The translations under genes were made by a program, and so were the position numbers. Of a stretch of 64,000 nt of DNA, positions 49,577 through 60,830 are shown in pieces (the first letter of the stretch is position 1; each line of letters opens with the position of its first letter). The notes below the pieces were generated by a model. It was not told the origin of the DNA and made no database searches. It saw nothing but the letters and a program-made list of their open reading frames with translations. The DNA is from Allantophomopsis cytisporea (Eukaryota > Ascomycota > Leotiomycetes > Phacidiales > Phacidiaceae). The DNA lies in the NCBI GenBank assembly GCA_024752435.1, contig CP103032.1, forward strand, positions 1,302,001 through 1,366,000, read 5' to 3'.

Positions 49577-50103
49577 TCATGAAATCATAGATTTGAGGCT
49601 CTGCATTTCATTTCCTAATGGAGAACGGAACACAAGGTGCATAGGCGAAAAGTCTAGGTGGTATAGATCTGGTTCTATCGGGGGTGTATCAGTCTTTGCG
49701 TTGACCCACATCTCCTGGGTGAGGTTGAACGAATGCGGCGGAGACAGTGCAGAGGTACCGACAATCATATCAATTTGCATAAACACTTTCTTCAATCTCG
49801 GAGATAAAACTCGTGAAGGTGTATGAAAAGAAGTGAAGCCATAAAGAGGAAACGTGCTTTCAATCGGCCGGGAATTCCAAGAGCTGAACGCTCTTCCGAG
49901 GTAGAGATGACGATGGCTAGAAGTCTCCGAGCCCAACTTGTAATTCTGGCAGTCGAATGAGAAGTACCAGATCACCAAACTCGTCTGAAAACGGCGAATG
50001 TCTTGCCTTTTGTGAGTGAGAAGGATTGGCAGCTAAAATACCCGGGGGGGACGCAGCCACAAGTGCCACAAACGATAGTAGTTGAGGACTCGTCAAGCCC
50101 ATG
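49577..50103 (-). pseudogene. Possible remnant of a secreted-protein gene
   Basis: Read right to left, an ATG at 50103 starts MGLTSPQLLSFVALVAA, a good signal-peptide-like stretch, and the frame stops at 49917. A second frame from about 49978 to 49577 continues with a protein-like sequence rich in Phe, Ser, Pro (for example VGTSALSPPHSFN). The two frames overlap and are out of phase, with no clear intron joining them. It could be a frame-shifted relic, a gene with an unseen intron, or chance. I recognise no family. Confidence 0.2.
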
Positions 50104-50962
50104 GTAAGCCACAAAGTGACATCGTAGATTGCCAAAGAGAGACAGATTGGCATTGTCTCAAAGGCATGGGGAAAGATCGCTATTCTCCGACAGTCGAGAT
50201 TTGTCAATAGTTTGTACGGACGGTAAGGATTAGGTAGATGGTCATTGTCGATGGTCGTCGGTGGAGGTAAAATCAGCCGCATGCGGACAAATAGTGCGCT
50301 TTAAGAAAACGCCAACACCAATACGACCAAACACGACTAAATATGAACGACCAGTGTAGCCATTTTCGAGTACTTGACACCTCTTCCCGCCCGCTAAGTT
50401 ATCTTTGTGCTTAGCTTATTGTCGAAGCAACATGGTGATCATGGCTCTTTACATTCCCGTCCCGATTGTGGGAAACTCTACATTGCGGAGCCGTTATGCC
50501 TAGTGCTCAACTTCGAAAAACCCGCATGGCCGCCTCCAGAATTCCCCAAAGTTTTTTGATATCTGATAGACATAATGAATCTAGAGTTTTAGGCCTTTTT
50601 CTGAAAACAGATCTGAACACGTCCCCTAATGATGATCAAGTGCTCTAAGGGCGGAAGAGGACCCCTATATGGATATTGTTTTTGGTTAGCATCACAGTTG
50701 TACGACGGAGCGCCCTTCCCTTGAACGCCTTAACGTTCTGGCTCAGTCGTCACAATGATGCATACTATCTACAAAGATGAAGATTTGCAAGTCTCAAAAG
50801 TGTATAAGAGACGCCATTCCTCCAGATGTAAAGGACCATCTACACAACAATCATCTCAACAACAACAAGATCAAGAGCATCTTCTTCATATTTTATCAAC
50901 CTGATCTCAAACTTCACGTATACCAACTGTAATCATCAACAAACTTCTATAAAACCTTCGAA

Positions 50963-51745
50963 ATGCGCTCCTTCACAATCGCTGCCATTGCTTTGGCAAA
51001 TATCGCAGCTGCCGCGCCGGCTCCAGCGATTGAGGCAAAGTCTGCCACCCTTTTGATAAACCCTTTCGGGAGTCCCCATACCTCTTCCACCAAACCAGCA
51101 GCAGCTCCAACAACCACTTCTTCAAAGACAACCTCAATCATTGTTCAGACTCCTCTCACTTCAGCGATAATACCTCCTGCGTCCAGCTCGGTCATAGCTC
51201 CGACTACTACTGCCTTGCCTCTCCCATCAGACTACCCCAGTACCGCTCTTTACGGCCACAATATCCACCGTGCCAATCATTCCGCACCAGCATTGACATA
51301 TAACAACATATTGGCTGGATACGCTGCTACAGTCGCGGCCTCTTGCAATTTTGCTCATGACCTCAGTGAGGGTGGTGGTGGATATGGACAAAACATCGCC
51401 GCCTACGGTTCAAGTGATTTCACTGGCTTCACACCCTCGCTCATGCTTGAAGTCGCCATTTCTGACCAGTGGTACGACAGCGAGGTCAACTACTTCCTCC
51501 CATCGTACTATGGCCAGCCTACCCCAGATTTGAGCAACTTTGAGGCTTGGGGTCACTTCTCTCAAATCGTCTGGTACAGCTCCGTCAGTGTTGGATGCGC
51601 CACGCAGCTCTGCGCCCCCGGCACCATCTTCGATGGTTTTGAGAGTTTCTTCACCGTCTGCAACTACGGAGGGGCTGGTAACATTGCCGGCCTCTATGGT
51701 GCCAACGTCTTGGTACCACTCGGCGAGCCTACCTATGCTCCATAA
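50963..51745 (+). CDS. Secreted CAP/SCP (PR-1-like, Pry family) protein
   Basis: Single-exon 260-aa protein. Residues 1-18 form a signal peptide (MRSFTIAAIALANIAAAA). A Ser/Thr/Pro-rich stretch to about residue 92 is likely O-glycosylated. The CAP domain covers about 98-250, with HNIHRANHSAPALTYNN, the active-cavity His in CNFAHDLSEG, GQNIAAYG, and the CAP signature WGHFSQIVWYSSVSVGC. Three or four Cys could form disulfides. Yeast Pry proteins bind sterols and fatty acids and export them; fungal homologues are often secreted during plant infection. Ligand and role here are not known. The start is well supported by the signal peptide and a CAACAACAAG-type leader. Confidence 0.94.
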   Translation: MRSFTIAAIALANIAAAAPAPAIEAKSATLLINPFGSPHTSSTKPAAAPTTTSSKTTSIIVQTPLTSAIIPPASSSVIAPTTTALPLPSDYPSTALYGHNIHRANHSAPALTYNNILAGYAATVAASCNFAHDLSEGGGGYGQNIAAYGSSDFTGFTPSLMLEVAISDQWYDSEVNYFLPSYYGQPTPDLSNFEAWGHFSQIVWYSSVSVGCATQLCAPGTIFDGFESFFTVCNYGGAGNIAGLYGANVLVPLGEPTYAP

Positions 51746-54539
51746 AATGACCTTTTTGCCTTTTTTTATTTTTACTTTTCTTGTCGCATGCATCATGACA
51801 CTATTTTCTACACTTCTTGGCTGTTATTTTATTTTATTTTTTATTTTATTTTTTCAAAACTCATTTATTTCGCTTCTCAGATGTATTTTTCACAGTTTAT
51901 ACTGCTCTGCTGTTACACACCCTGGCGTGTTTACGTTTCCAACTTGCACCGAATGTGCTTTCAGACACATGCAGCAATGGCATGTTATGAGCCACTAGTA
52001 CCCATTAATACGAATTTCAATACTATCCAACATTTACTCAACGTATCATTGACTGAACGTGACGGAACATCGGTGATCAACTGTCAACTCTAACCACAAT
52101 CGTAGAGTCGTAAAACATACGAACGATGTTGTGGCTGCTTCAGCTCAAGCCGATGTTCCTGTGGCATATAAGCCTCAGGGACGTAAGAAGTACCAAGGCT
52201 GTGAGAACTCTAGTGTGAAACTACGTGCGCCGCAACCGGGTATATCCAATCACGTACCATCATGAAGACCTCCGAAAGCTCTTGTTGCAGCTTCTTGAGG
52301 AGGAAGTTCAGAGGTTGAAGTCAAAACCGAATAAGATTACACTGCATGCGCATGACAGCTGGGAGAAACACTCTCCTGCGTCGACAGCGATGTAGAGAAG
52401 TTGTTTATACTGTACTCACCCAACGCTGATGCAGAGTGAGACGTCCGAGACAAAATATTGTCGAGCTCGTGAGAGTTTATCTGCCTACCGGGCCCATCGG
52501 TACCCAAGGAGTACCCGGCAGGGATGGCTATGGCATCACGTCGTGGTCTGGCCAAAGGGCCAGAGACATGAAATGTGGGGACTGTATGAATACTGTGCAC
52601 GGTGATCGGTGCTCCTTTAGTGCTCCATACACATGTATCTTTTCTGTGTTGTATCTCTGTTTGCATTGAGCGTGATGGAGACGTGTGAGTGATAGTAGAT
52701 GATGCTGTAGATGAATGGTAGATAGACTGGATGAGAGCAGTATAGTACATACATGACTAAGTCAAGACAAGTCAAGTCAAGGGAGGGGGGTTTTCCATAA
52801 TTCCTTCATAATTGTGATCGATATCTACGCATCTCTCTCTCAATGGTAAAGATGTTGATGAGATCATATCCGAGAGAGATTGAGATTAAAGATGTCAATC
52901 ATTTCGAAAATCATAGTCTAAGTGCCAAGCTTTCACCCTGGTATTTATTTCATTTACTCTATTGATCCCAATCGTTCACGGAGTACATACATATTCTATG
53001 ATATAATGGAGTCTCCTTAATTGAGTGTCATCTGGTAGTATGAGCGTCGTATTGCAGTGTAGAATAACAGCGGGTCTGAGAATCAGAAGATAATCTATTG
53101 ATAGGCAGGTATGTCATGTTTGCGAGTCATCAGGAGAGGAGGCACTCTTATGTTCACAGTACATAGTAGTAGGAGCGACGGTTGAGTCAGTGTGTGAGTG
53201 TGATGTAAGGCACCTAAGTGACCTACCTAGAGCATACAATGTCTGGTGGTCTTTGCTCCAACTCAACTCAACCATTACAGACAATTCCTCATCCACCATA
53301 CTATCATTTGTTCCTCCGTATCTACTACGATACTACATGACATATGAATGTGTATATGCATACATACATAATACAAACAGGCAAGCTACTCGACTAAATA
53401 CCGTTGTTTCATACGATATTCACCTTCACCTTATCTATTCACCATCCACCATTCATCATAAGGTAAGTTCATCGTTCTAGCTTCTTGTCCGCTCCTCCTC
53501 CTCCTCCGCCTCCAATCACTCCCTCATATACAAGCCTACGAAGAAAGCTCACCGTCTATCCCCATTATCTTGCGGTTGTGGCGGCGGTAACAATCAGCTA
53601 ATGTAACACTAGATATCTTACCTGCCTACATACTCACCCACCTTACTACGTACATGAATGGAGAGAAGAGGCTGCGGCTGAAAATGCCACGCAGGAAGTG
53701 CAGAAAGAGGCGTTTTGTGGCTGCGGAATAAGGTACATACATACGTACTACTTGTACGTACTCGGCCCTCGTGTACGCCTTCGCCAATTTGCACCAGTCT
53801 TGCCCGCCAATCTTTACTACGCTACTCAAATGCTCCGTAATTTTTTTTCTTTCCCTTTCTCCAATTCTCATACCGACAAACTGCACAGCTCCACTCTATT
53901 ACTTCACGAAGCACGCACTCCGGAGTATTGATCCTTTAATAGAAAGTCTTAGGGCCCATCAACAGCCATTATCCACCCATCACATGGCTGAAACTGGAGC
54001 CCATGACGTTCCAAACACCACCAATTAACCATCAATCCTCGACTTACTTAATCATCGTTGGGTATCGTCGTCTCCTTTCACCAAACTCTGTTATCCCCCC
54101 TCCCTTGCTCCCATTGCGCTTTGTGCTCAAGATGCTCTATGCACTCCTTACTCCTACATATGTAGTACCCTTCACGGGCCTGCCTTTCATAAGGCAAGCT
54201 TTTTTTGACGTCGAACTTGGTTCTTCTAGTGGGGAGAAGATTGCTTGGTCTAATTGCTGCTGCATCAGCCGACTATCCGTTCTTCGCTGCACCCCATCTG
54301 GCCGTTCGTTGCGTGTGTGTCTGCCATTGATGATCGTGAGATTGTTAAGTCCGTCCTTTCCTCGTTCGAACCTTTTCGTTTTCATTTTATTTCTCCTGCT
54401 TCTCATTGCTCTCTTATGTACATACATTGGAATATAATTAGCATTGAATACATGGCGAAGACGCCTTAATCCATCTCTCTATCAAAATATCCTTGGTAGT
54501 ACATCGGTATCCTTCTGAAGTGTACTCGTTCTGTCGACA
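51746..54539. other. Intergenic region CAP gene to aquaglyceroporin
   Basis: No gene is recognised. The left edge is a TTTTATTTTATT-rich CAP 3' UTR. At 52104-52420 there are two short open frames with Lys/Arg/Leu character that I cannot place. The right half (about 53600-54539) is a plausible promoter and leader for the aquaglyceroporin, with TACATACGTAC-type words. Confidence 0.5.
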
Positions 54540-56774
54540 ATGTCGGCAACTCCAGACGACAGAGCCGGTGCGGAACAGACCGAGAACGACGTCCAGCGCA
54601 CGAGGACCAGAGACCTATCTATCGACATTGGCCACAACCAGAACGATGATCAAACCCCAAGTCACGAAGTCGAAACGGGTCCACATTCACCTCTTGCCAA
54701 TGTACAGACACAGGACACAGACAGACCATCATTGCTCGGCCGGACTAGTTCCCTTGCATCACCGACGAGAATCGTGAGTCGGGGCCAGAACTTACCAGCT
54801 CGAAGCCGAGGAGCAACAATATCCGCCCGATCTAGATCAGGAGTTGCTGATCCTGATTATATCGCACCACTTTCTCGCCGGGCTCAGACCTTCAGAAACT
54901 CCGTGGGAAGAGATCCGCACGGCGACGACAACAATAACAACTATAACAACAATAATGGAAGCACGAACAACATCTCAGAGGCACGTCCTTCGATGGGTGG
55001 GGCACATGGCAGTTCAACATCGAGGGCTCCTGATATAGATTCTGGAGGTCTCCGCCCACGACTATCTTCACAGTCACACCGTCCCAGGGGATACACACTC
55101 AATCGAGTATCGACTGCTATGCAATCTAATCGAGGAGACGATCCAGACTTCACACTTGCAGGCCCTTCGGAAGTCGCAGCAACAACTCACGCACCATATG
55201 TTGACCCTGGATACGTCGAGCTCAACCCTGCCTACGAGCAGCCAAATAACACTCGACCAGTATGGGGTCTTGCAAAGCCATTGCCACGCGTTGTGCGGCC
55301 TGGCATGGTTCCATCTGCATCCGAAATAAACCGAATGCAGGAGCAGCCCCCACCGCAACCTCAACCTCAACCTCAGCAAGGACGGCAACCAAGCGCTCAA
55401 CCTCCAGCTGCGCGGCCTGGGAGCAGTGAAAACAAAACCCAAGGCGAAGTCGATCTCGAGAAGGGCAAACTCGAACCTATTCCAGAATTGCGTCGAGCAC
55501 CAACCCTACTCCAAGAAGTCAGAGAAGATCGTGAAAGACGTTTACTAGAGAAATTCGGTTCTCGAACATCAGCAGCAGGTCGAGTAAGCTCAATCGATAC
55601 CAGACCAATATCAATACAAAGCCAGGTAGTGGAGGATGCAGAAGCCGAGAAGCCTTTGGGTTCACCCCAACATCCGCAGGCTTCTCCAAGTAGCGAATTT
55701 CCAAGAATTCCAGAATTCGAACTCACACCTCACTCTCCTACAGGACCATTCCCAGAAGATAGGGATTCGGACACGATTCAAGACGACTATGAAGGCCATG
55801 ATCAATGGTTTGAGGATGAGCTTCCGTTAGCAACTCCTTATGTCCCCGAAGACGAAGTTCATAATCACCACACCCGCTGGTCCGTTATTCGAACTAAGTA
55901 CCGGGAACCACTAGCCGAGTTACTTGCTGTGATTGTACAGCTGACCATGGGCTTCTGTGCGGATCTTGTTGTGACATGTGCAAAGGGTAACGCTGGAAAT
56001 GAAGCGACCACAGATTGGGCTTGGGGCCTAGCGTCAATGACCGGGATCTACATTGCTGGTGGCATTTCCGGAGCCCATCTCAACCCTGCAATTTCAATCA
56101 TGCTGTACATTTATCGTGGATTTCCTCTGCGAAAAGTACCCTCATACATCCTTGCACAACTCCTTGGAGCCTTCATCGCAGGTCTCCTCGCGTATGGATT
56201 GTACCGCAAGGATATCATCGAATTTGGTGGTCTCGACCTCGCAAACGGAGGAACAATGAACGCGTTCATCACAAATCCACGATATGACTACATCGATGCT
56301 GCCACTGCCTGGTTCAATGAGTTCGTTTCGACTGCATTCTTGTCTATCGCTGTTCTGGCGCTCGGTGACGATAGCAATGCTCCTCCTGGTGCAGGTATGA
56401 GTGCTTTTGTTATGGGTCTTATCATTACTGTCTTGAGCATGGCATTTGGATATGATACTGGTGCAGCAATGAATCCCTCGAGAGACTTTGGACCGCGTCT
56501 TGCGCTTTTAGCAGTAGGATATGGAAGTGATTTATTCCTCAACTGGTGGTGGTTCTGTGGACCGTGGCTAGCATGCATAAGTGGAGCAATTTTTGGAGCG
56601 GCAATGTACGATATCGCTATCTTTGATGGCGGTGAAAGTCCGATCAATTATCCTAAGGAGAGATTAAAGAGGGCAGGACACAAGTGGAAACTGAGAATGA
56701 AGGGAAGAATGAAGAAAGCTAAGAGGAGGGTTAGACATCCGCTGAGAGGTGATAAGACAGATCATGTTAGATGA
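54540..56774 (+). CDS. Aquaglyceroporin (MIP family) with long cytosolic N-terminus
   Basis: Single-exon 744-aa membrane protein. Residues 1 to about 440 are disordered, with a Pro/Gln repeat (PPPQPQPQPQQG, near 264-280) and many Ser/Arg, likely a regulatory tail. The MIP channel spans about 440-700 with six membrane helices. The pore half-helices carry HLNPAISIML and GAAMNPSRDFGPRLA. The Asp after NPSR is typical of glycerol-conducting members. A basic tail of Lys/Arg ends the protein. The long N-terminus recalls yeast Fps1, where the cytosolic tail closes the channel during osmotic stress, but whether that regulation exists here is inference. Location is most likely the plasma membrane. Confidence 0.92.
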   Translation: MSATPDDRAGAEQTENDVQRTRTRDLSIDIGHNQNDDQTPSHEVETGPHSPLANVQTQDTDRPSLLGRTSSLASPTRIVSRGQNLPARSRGATISARSRSGVADPDYIAPLSRRAQTFRNSVGRDPHGDDNNNNYNNNNGSTNNISEARPSMGGAHGSSTSRAPDIDSGGLRPRLSSQSHRPRGYTLNRVSTAMQSNRGDDPDFTLAGPSEVAATTHAPYVDPGYVELNPAYEQPNNTRPVWGLAKPLPRVVRPGMVPSASEINRMQEQPPPQPQPQPQQGRQPSAQPPAARPGSSENKTQGEVDLEKGKLEPIPELRRAPTLLQEVREDRERRLLEKFGSRTSAAGRVSSIDTRPISIQSQVVEDAEAEKPLGSPQHPQASPSSEFPRIPEFELTPHSPTGPFPEDRDSDTIQDDYEGHDQWFEDELPLATPYVPEDEVHNHHTRWSVIRTKYREPLAELLAVIVQLTMGFCADLVVTCAKGNAGNEATTDWAWGLASMTGIYIAGGISGAHLNPAISIMLYIYRGFPLRKVPSYILAQLLGAFIAGLLAYGLYRKDIIEFGGLDLANGGTMNAFITNPRYDYIDAATAWFNEFVSTAFLSIAVLALGDDSNAPPGAGMSAFVMGLIITVLSMAFGYDTGAAMNPSRDFGPRLALLAVGYGSDLFLNWWWFCGPWLACISGAIFGAAMYDIAIFDGGESPINYPKERLKRAGHKWKLRMKGRMKKAKRRVRHPLRGDKTDHVR

Positions 56775-57397
56775 GATGGCTTTTTGGATGTAAATTCATA
56801 ATTACAAAATAAACAAACCATAGAATAGAATAGATAAAGTTCATAATCAGATACACTTGTAGTAAACTTGTTGGCAGTGAGTCCTTGTATTTGATTATTA
56901 GATTCTCGTCCCTGTGAATATATACTTGCCATACCATACCTGTATGCTTGATTTAAGCACATCTTAATCATTCGTTATCTGATAAGCATTGCTTTGTTGC
57001 TTCCCAAATTGTATGAAGATATGCTCATCAATCTTCTTGTTTCATTCTCTTGTGCTTAGACACGTATTTCATCAACTCGGTGATATCCCGGGGAAATATT
57101 TTGGCAAACCCGGAGATGTCTTCATTAGTAGCACTAATTACCTTCAAGCTCCACAACAATATATAATAAAGCTCGATCCCCGTCTCAATGAGTGAGATGA
57201 ACCTTCTAACCAACTTCAAGGTCATTTATTGCACATTCTTCTGCCTATAGCTCACTTGACTATATCATTCTACTGCACAGAAACTCGTTATAATTAATCT
57301 TTAAACCGAAGGTAAGATCTCTGCTTCTTCACATATGTCCTGATAGCCCTCAGACTTGTAGAAACATTCAGTGCTATAAACCTGAGACCATAGTATC
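56775..57397. other. Intergenic spacer aquaglyceroporin-BLI-3
   Basis: Holds the aquaglyceroporin 3' UTR and the BLI-3 promoter. No gene or repeat of note. Confidence 0.55.
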
Positions 57398-58212
57398 ATG
57401 GGCGCCACCTTCCCTTTTCGTTCTCAGGGATTGTTATCCCTCAGAAGAATGGTACAAAATGGCTCCAGTTACCGAAGAAACTTCACAATTTCATCTCGAA
57501 TATTTGAAGAAGGAAAGCGCCCAGATCCATATGTTGAGAACAACAGAGCCAAGCAAGTATCATTGAATGAAAAAATTGAGAATCTTGGTCGATTCTTGAG
57601 GAAGACCGAAATGTGTATGGTAACAACGCTCAATGGGAACCCTGGGATTCTAGTCTCGAGATGCATGGGATTAGTTGGAAGCGTAAGAACGACTTTACCC
57701 AAGTATCATCACTTGCAAGAAGCTAATATATCTAGGAGGCGGGAGGTGCGAATCTAATCTTCCACACCAACACTCAAAGCACAAAGACAGCCCACCTGGT
57801 CACTGACCCTCGGGTTAATGTGTCCTTCATCAGTGCCGAAAAGGGGGAATGGGCATCGATCTCTGGTGAGGCCTCTATCATTACAGATCGCTCAGCAGTC
57901 AGAAGATGGTACAGTCCTTTATTGAAGGGCTGGTTTTCCGACTTAAATGATGGCGTACACACTGGCGGGCCGGAAGATCCTCGTATTGGCATAATGAACG
58001 TGAAAGCTGTTCATGCTTCATATGCTTTGTGCACGAGAGAGGAGATGCTTGGGAAGAAAGCTTCTGAGTATACGGGTACTCAGGAAGATATGCCACAAAT
58101 CGTCGAGATGGCGGAGATCACTTCGGAAGAATTCGAACGATGTAAGATGACCCCTTATATGTTCGTTCCATGCTGACAGCTCTCAGGGCGTGAAGATAAC
58201 AAATCCTCTTGA
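57398..58212 (+). CDS. BLI-3-like FMN-binding split-barrel protein
   Basis: Predicted 238-aa protein from exons 57398-57682, 57736-58141 and 58187-58212, introns 53 and 45 nt. If the last 45-nt intron is not used, the frame stops at 58176 after 12 different residues; the spliced ending ERWREDNKSS resembles other BLI-3 tails better. The pyridoxamine-5'-phosphate-oxidase-like fold is shown by MVTTLNGNPGILVSRCMG and by ANLIFHTNTQSTKT, DPRVNVSFI, VRRWYSPLLKGWFSD and GVHTGGPEDPRIGIM, the last two being strong BLI-3 hallmarks. The founding Neurospora gene is blue-light induced; the biochemical role is not settled. Residues 1-36 are Arg/Ser-rich without acids, like a mitochondrial presequence, which is not usual for this family. 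Confidence 0.88.
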
Positions 58213-59247
58213 AGGCACAGCAACATAAGGTGCTGCACGTTCGTCAAGTTGTGGTATGTGATAGTATCATAGCAATTAGACTTGCTATCAGAAGTATTCA
58301 ACAAATTGACATTAATCACAAACACAAGTTAAGAGCGTTAAATCAACTATAATGTGCCGAAATCAGATAATTACTTTTTCTATTTCTTCATGAGAAGTAA
58401 TCAAAGATGACCCTCTGAATATACCTGGAAACTTCAATGGCACGCTGTATTCAAGAACTATCTACACAAGGAACATATACCTGCCCATCCTATCTGAATT
58501 CCAACGCCAAATTCCATTATCCAAGTTTCAAGGATTTCTGTGATAACAGCAACAGACACAGCCTTCACACAACCGCGCAGATCAACAGAACGAGGGGTTT
58601 GAAAACCAGCTGCCGTTTTAGTATATCCTCACGACGTGCTTCTGAAGATGACATGGAATATTTCATTACCAAGCCGTGACCAAGAGCATTAGCTGCAAGA
58701 CTACTCAGAAATGCAGATCTGAATCTGTCCAGTAGTAAGCTTGGCTTTCTCTCAAGCAGGGGTCAGCCTCAAGTATTCTTGATCGCTTATGCCTGTTATC
58801 ATCTTCATTCAATCACGCCTTATTTGGCTTGCAACTGTCAGATCAACACACAATCTGAAATTACTGCAAGTTGTGGAGCTAAATAGGTTTGTGCTAAATC
58901 CTGGTGAACCCATTAATAGCTTGTAAAGACGTTCTTGATCAGTCGGGACTCTACTAAGGTTTGCTGCAGCCTATGCGTGCGTTGCATTCCATACCCAGCG
59001 TGTCAGATTCAGCGCGTATTATATATAGCGCAAAGTTTCAATACCCTGTAACCTTTCGACATATTATTCGTGGAGTGGATATGCAGATCAAGGGTGTGGC
59101 GCTTAAATTGAGAATCACTATTGAGTCCGAAACCAGATACTTAGGTACCCAAACTTGCATAGTTTTTACTTGACTTCATTCTTATGTTGTAGACTTCCTA
59201 TACATCTTAACATTTGTTCACCTGATTGTCCTTCAGTTTTTATCAGT
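58213..59247. other. Intergenic region before the decaying segment
   Basis: No gene is recognised. Short open frames (for example 58437-58679) resemble no family. Confidence 0.5.
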
Positions 59248-60106
59248 ATGCGTATCCGGATTATTATTAAGATCAGGAATTGGGCTAAACAGGCCTCATC
59301 ATCGAAACCCTACCCCCACACCTTTGAAAACGATTCCGAGGGTCTCAAGGTGCTTGCTGAAGGGCACGATCCTGTTACTGAGTGAGTGAAAGCTGATCTC
59401 AAAGTTAACAAACAAGGCTTACATATGAAATAGTATCATTGTAGTTCACGGGCTTAATGAGCATCGCGAACTGTCCTTTACAGCCAAGAATGGGATGTCT
59501 TGGCTGCGAGACTTTTTGCCAGAAACAATATCCAATGCAAGAATCATGACTTATGGGTATGATGCAGAGACATCACCGAAAGGAAATAAGAGGATATTTG
59601 GTGTAGGCATGCATGGACTGGAGTTGATGCAGGCTATAAATCGAGCCCAAAGAACCGATGAGGTCAGTTTAGCCGCAGAAAGAGCATTTGTTTTCTTAAC
59701 TGAAGTCCTAGCGACCAATCATATTGATTGGACATGGTATGGGATGCATGGTGATCCGGGATGTAAGTATCCATTACTATGCTTTCATCGCTGTCTGTCG
59801 TCTAATCTTGGTCAGGCACTTCTGCAAATATGTGCAGATCATAGTAACGAAATACGTACTGACTTAAACGTTCTGAAAGCAACTTATGGTGTAGTCTTCA
59901 TTGAGGATCCGCAAAGAGGATCCGCAAGAGTTGGTAGATCAATTTGTCGCATGCTATCAGCAGACGAGCAAGACTTAGCTTTACAGTTTGAATCTTGGTC
60001 ACCCGTAGCTAAGTACTTGAGAGTAATCGATTTCTATAAGCTGTCGGGAAAAGCCCCAGTCAGAGATGGAAAGAAAGCAGATCCCAAGCCTGCATGTGTT
60101 GCGTAA
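59248..60106 (+). pseudogene. Degenerate alpha/beta hydrolase (SERAC1/DUF676-type, as in NACHT-type fungal proteins)
   Basis: Exon 59248-59381 joins 59434 by a 52-nt intron and reads DIIVVHGLNEHREL, then KNGMSWLRDFLPE and ARIMTYGYDAE. This is the usual start of the hydrolase domain found at the N-terminus of fungal NACHT, ankyrin or TPR proteins. The family's catalytic GHSLGG box should come next. Instead the sequence reads YGMHGDPG, with Ser lost, followed by a region that looks like a canonical 53-nt intron (59763-59815) but which would break the frame if removed. Further on, VVFIEDPQRGS stands where VVFxGTPHRGS is expected. The frame ends at 60106 with no downstream domain; another open frame (60066-60410) overlaps out of phase. 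I take it as a decaying gene, though a divergent inactive protein is possible. Confidence 0.6.
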
Positions 60107-60830
60107 CCTGATCAATCAATGCAAACGGAAGAAAGCTGATTTTATACAGTCTGAAAACCAACCAATTGAAATCGAACCAGAAGTAGCAAAGGCCTCCTCT
60201 GTTGCGCTTCAGGCTGAAAAGTCAGGGATCACAGTGTTTGAGAGCCCGCAAAATGTCAACTATCAAACTATATTGAGCGCATTAAGAAGAATGGTGGCAC
60301 AAGTGCCATATGAGTTGGGCGCAAATTGGGGTACGGCACTGAAGAAGGAGGTGCCAAATCCGATAAAAGCCCAGCAGGGTATACAAGGTCCAAACGGTAT
60401 TTGGAGGTAATCAATTCGGAGAAGATTTGGCAAGGAGAAACATGCACTTGCTTTACGACGATGAACGTTCGTCTATCAGGATGGGGTTGATGAGGTCGAT
60501 GGGGTGATGAAGAGTGCTGGTGAAAGGGCGTCTTTAAGCAAGAGTATAAGATCAGGGGGTTCAGAGATGAGGGCTTGGAGGAGGGAAATCTGTCGAATGT
60601 CTTGTATTTATACAATATATCTAACTTGAACATAGCAGAGTTTCCAGTCTATATATGTGAATAGTACTTGCTCAGTAACACTACTATGCTTATATTATGA
60701 AGTTTTAAGAATCAAGGTCGCCCAATCAAGAGCACAGAGCTCGTGTTTTGCTTTAACCAGCGCAGAACCACACTCAAAAGCATTTATAAATAATCATACG
60801 CCTTATCCTGCGACTTAGGGGGATAATTAT
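60107..60830. other. Interval between the hydrolase and RTA1 relics
   Basis: Contains one open frame (to 60410) of Gln/Ala/Lys-rich character that overlaps the hydrolase end out of phase, and AT-rich DNA. The missing 5' half of the RTA1 relic was sought here and not found. Confidence 0.45.

Larger units (their letters stand above)
48488..50962. other. Intergenic region with a possible broken gene
   Basis: Most of this stretch shows no recognisable gene. It has a short TCACCTGTCA-type tandem repeat near 49388-49420, the TGACG triplet array, and a weak minus-strand gene-like region at 49577-50103. The final 150 bp (about 50795-50962) resemble a promoter and leader: a GTATAAGAG TATA-like word near 50800 and a CAACAACAA-rich leader before the CAP gene. 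Confidence 0.5.

Noticed and set aside
52104..52420. Two short plus-strand frames with Lys/Leu-rich, helix-like peptides
   Set aside because: No start codon in good position, no splice sites joining them and no family resemblance.
59763..59815. Canonical-looking 53-nt intron in the hydrolase relic
   Set aside because: Removing it gives an early stop while the unspliced frame stays open; kept as unspliced in the model and noted as doubtful.
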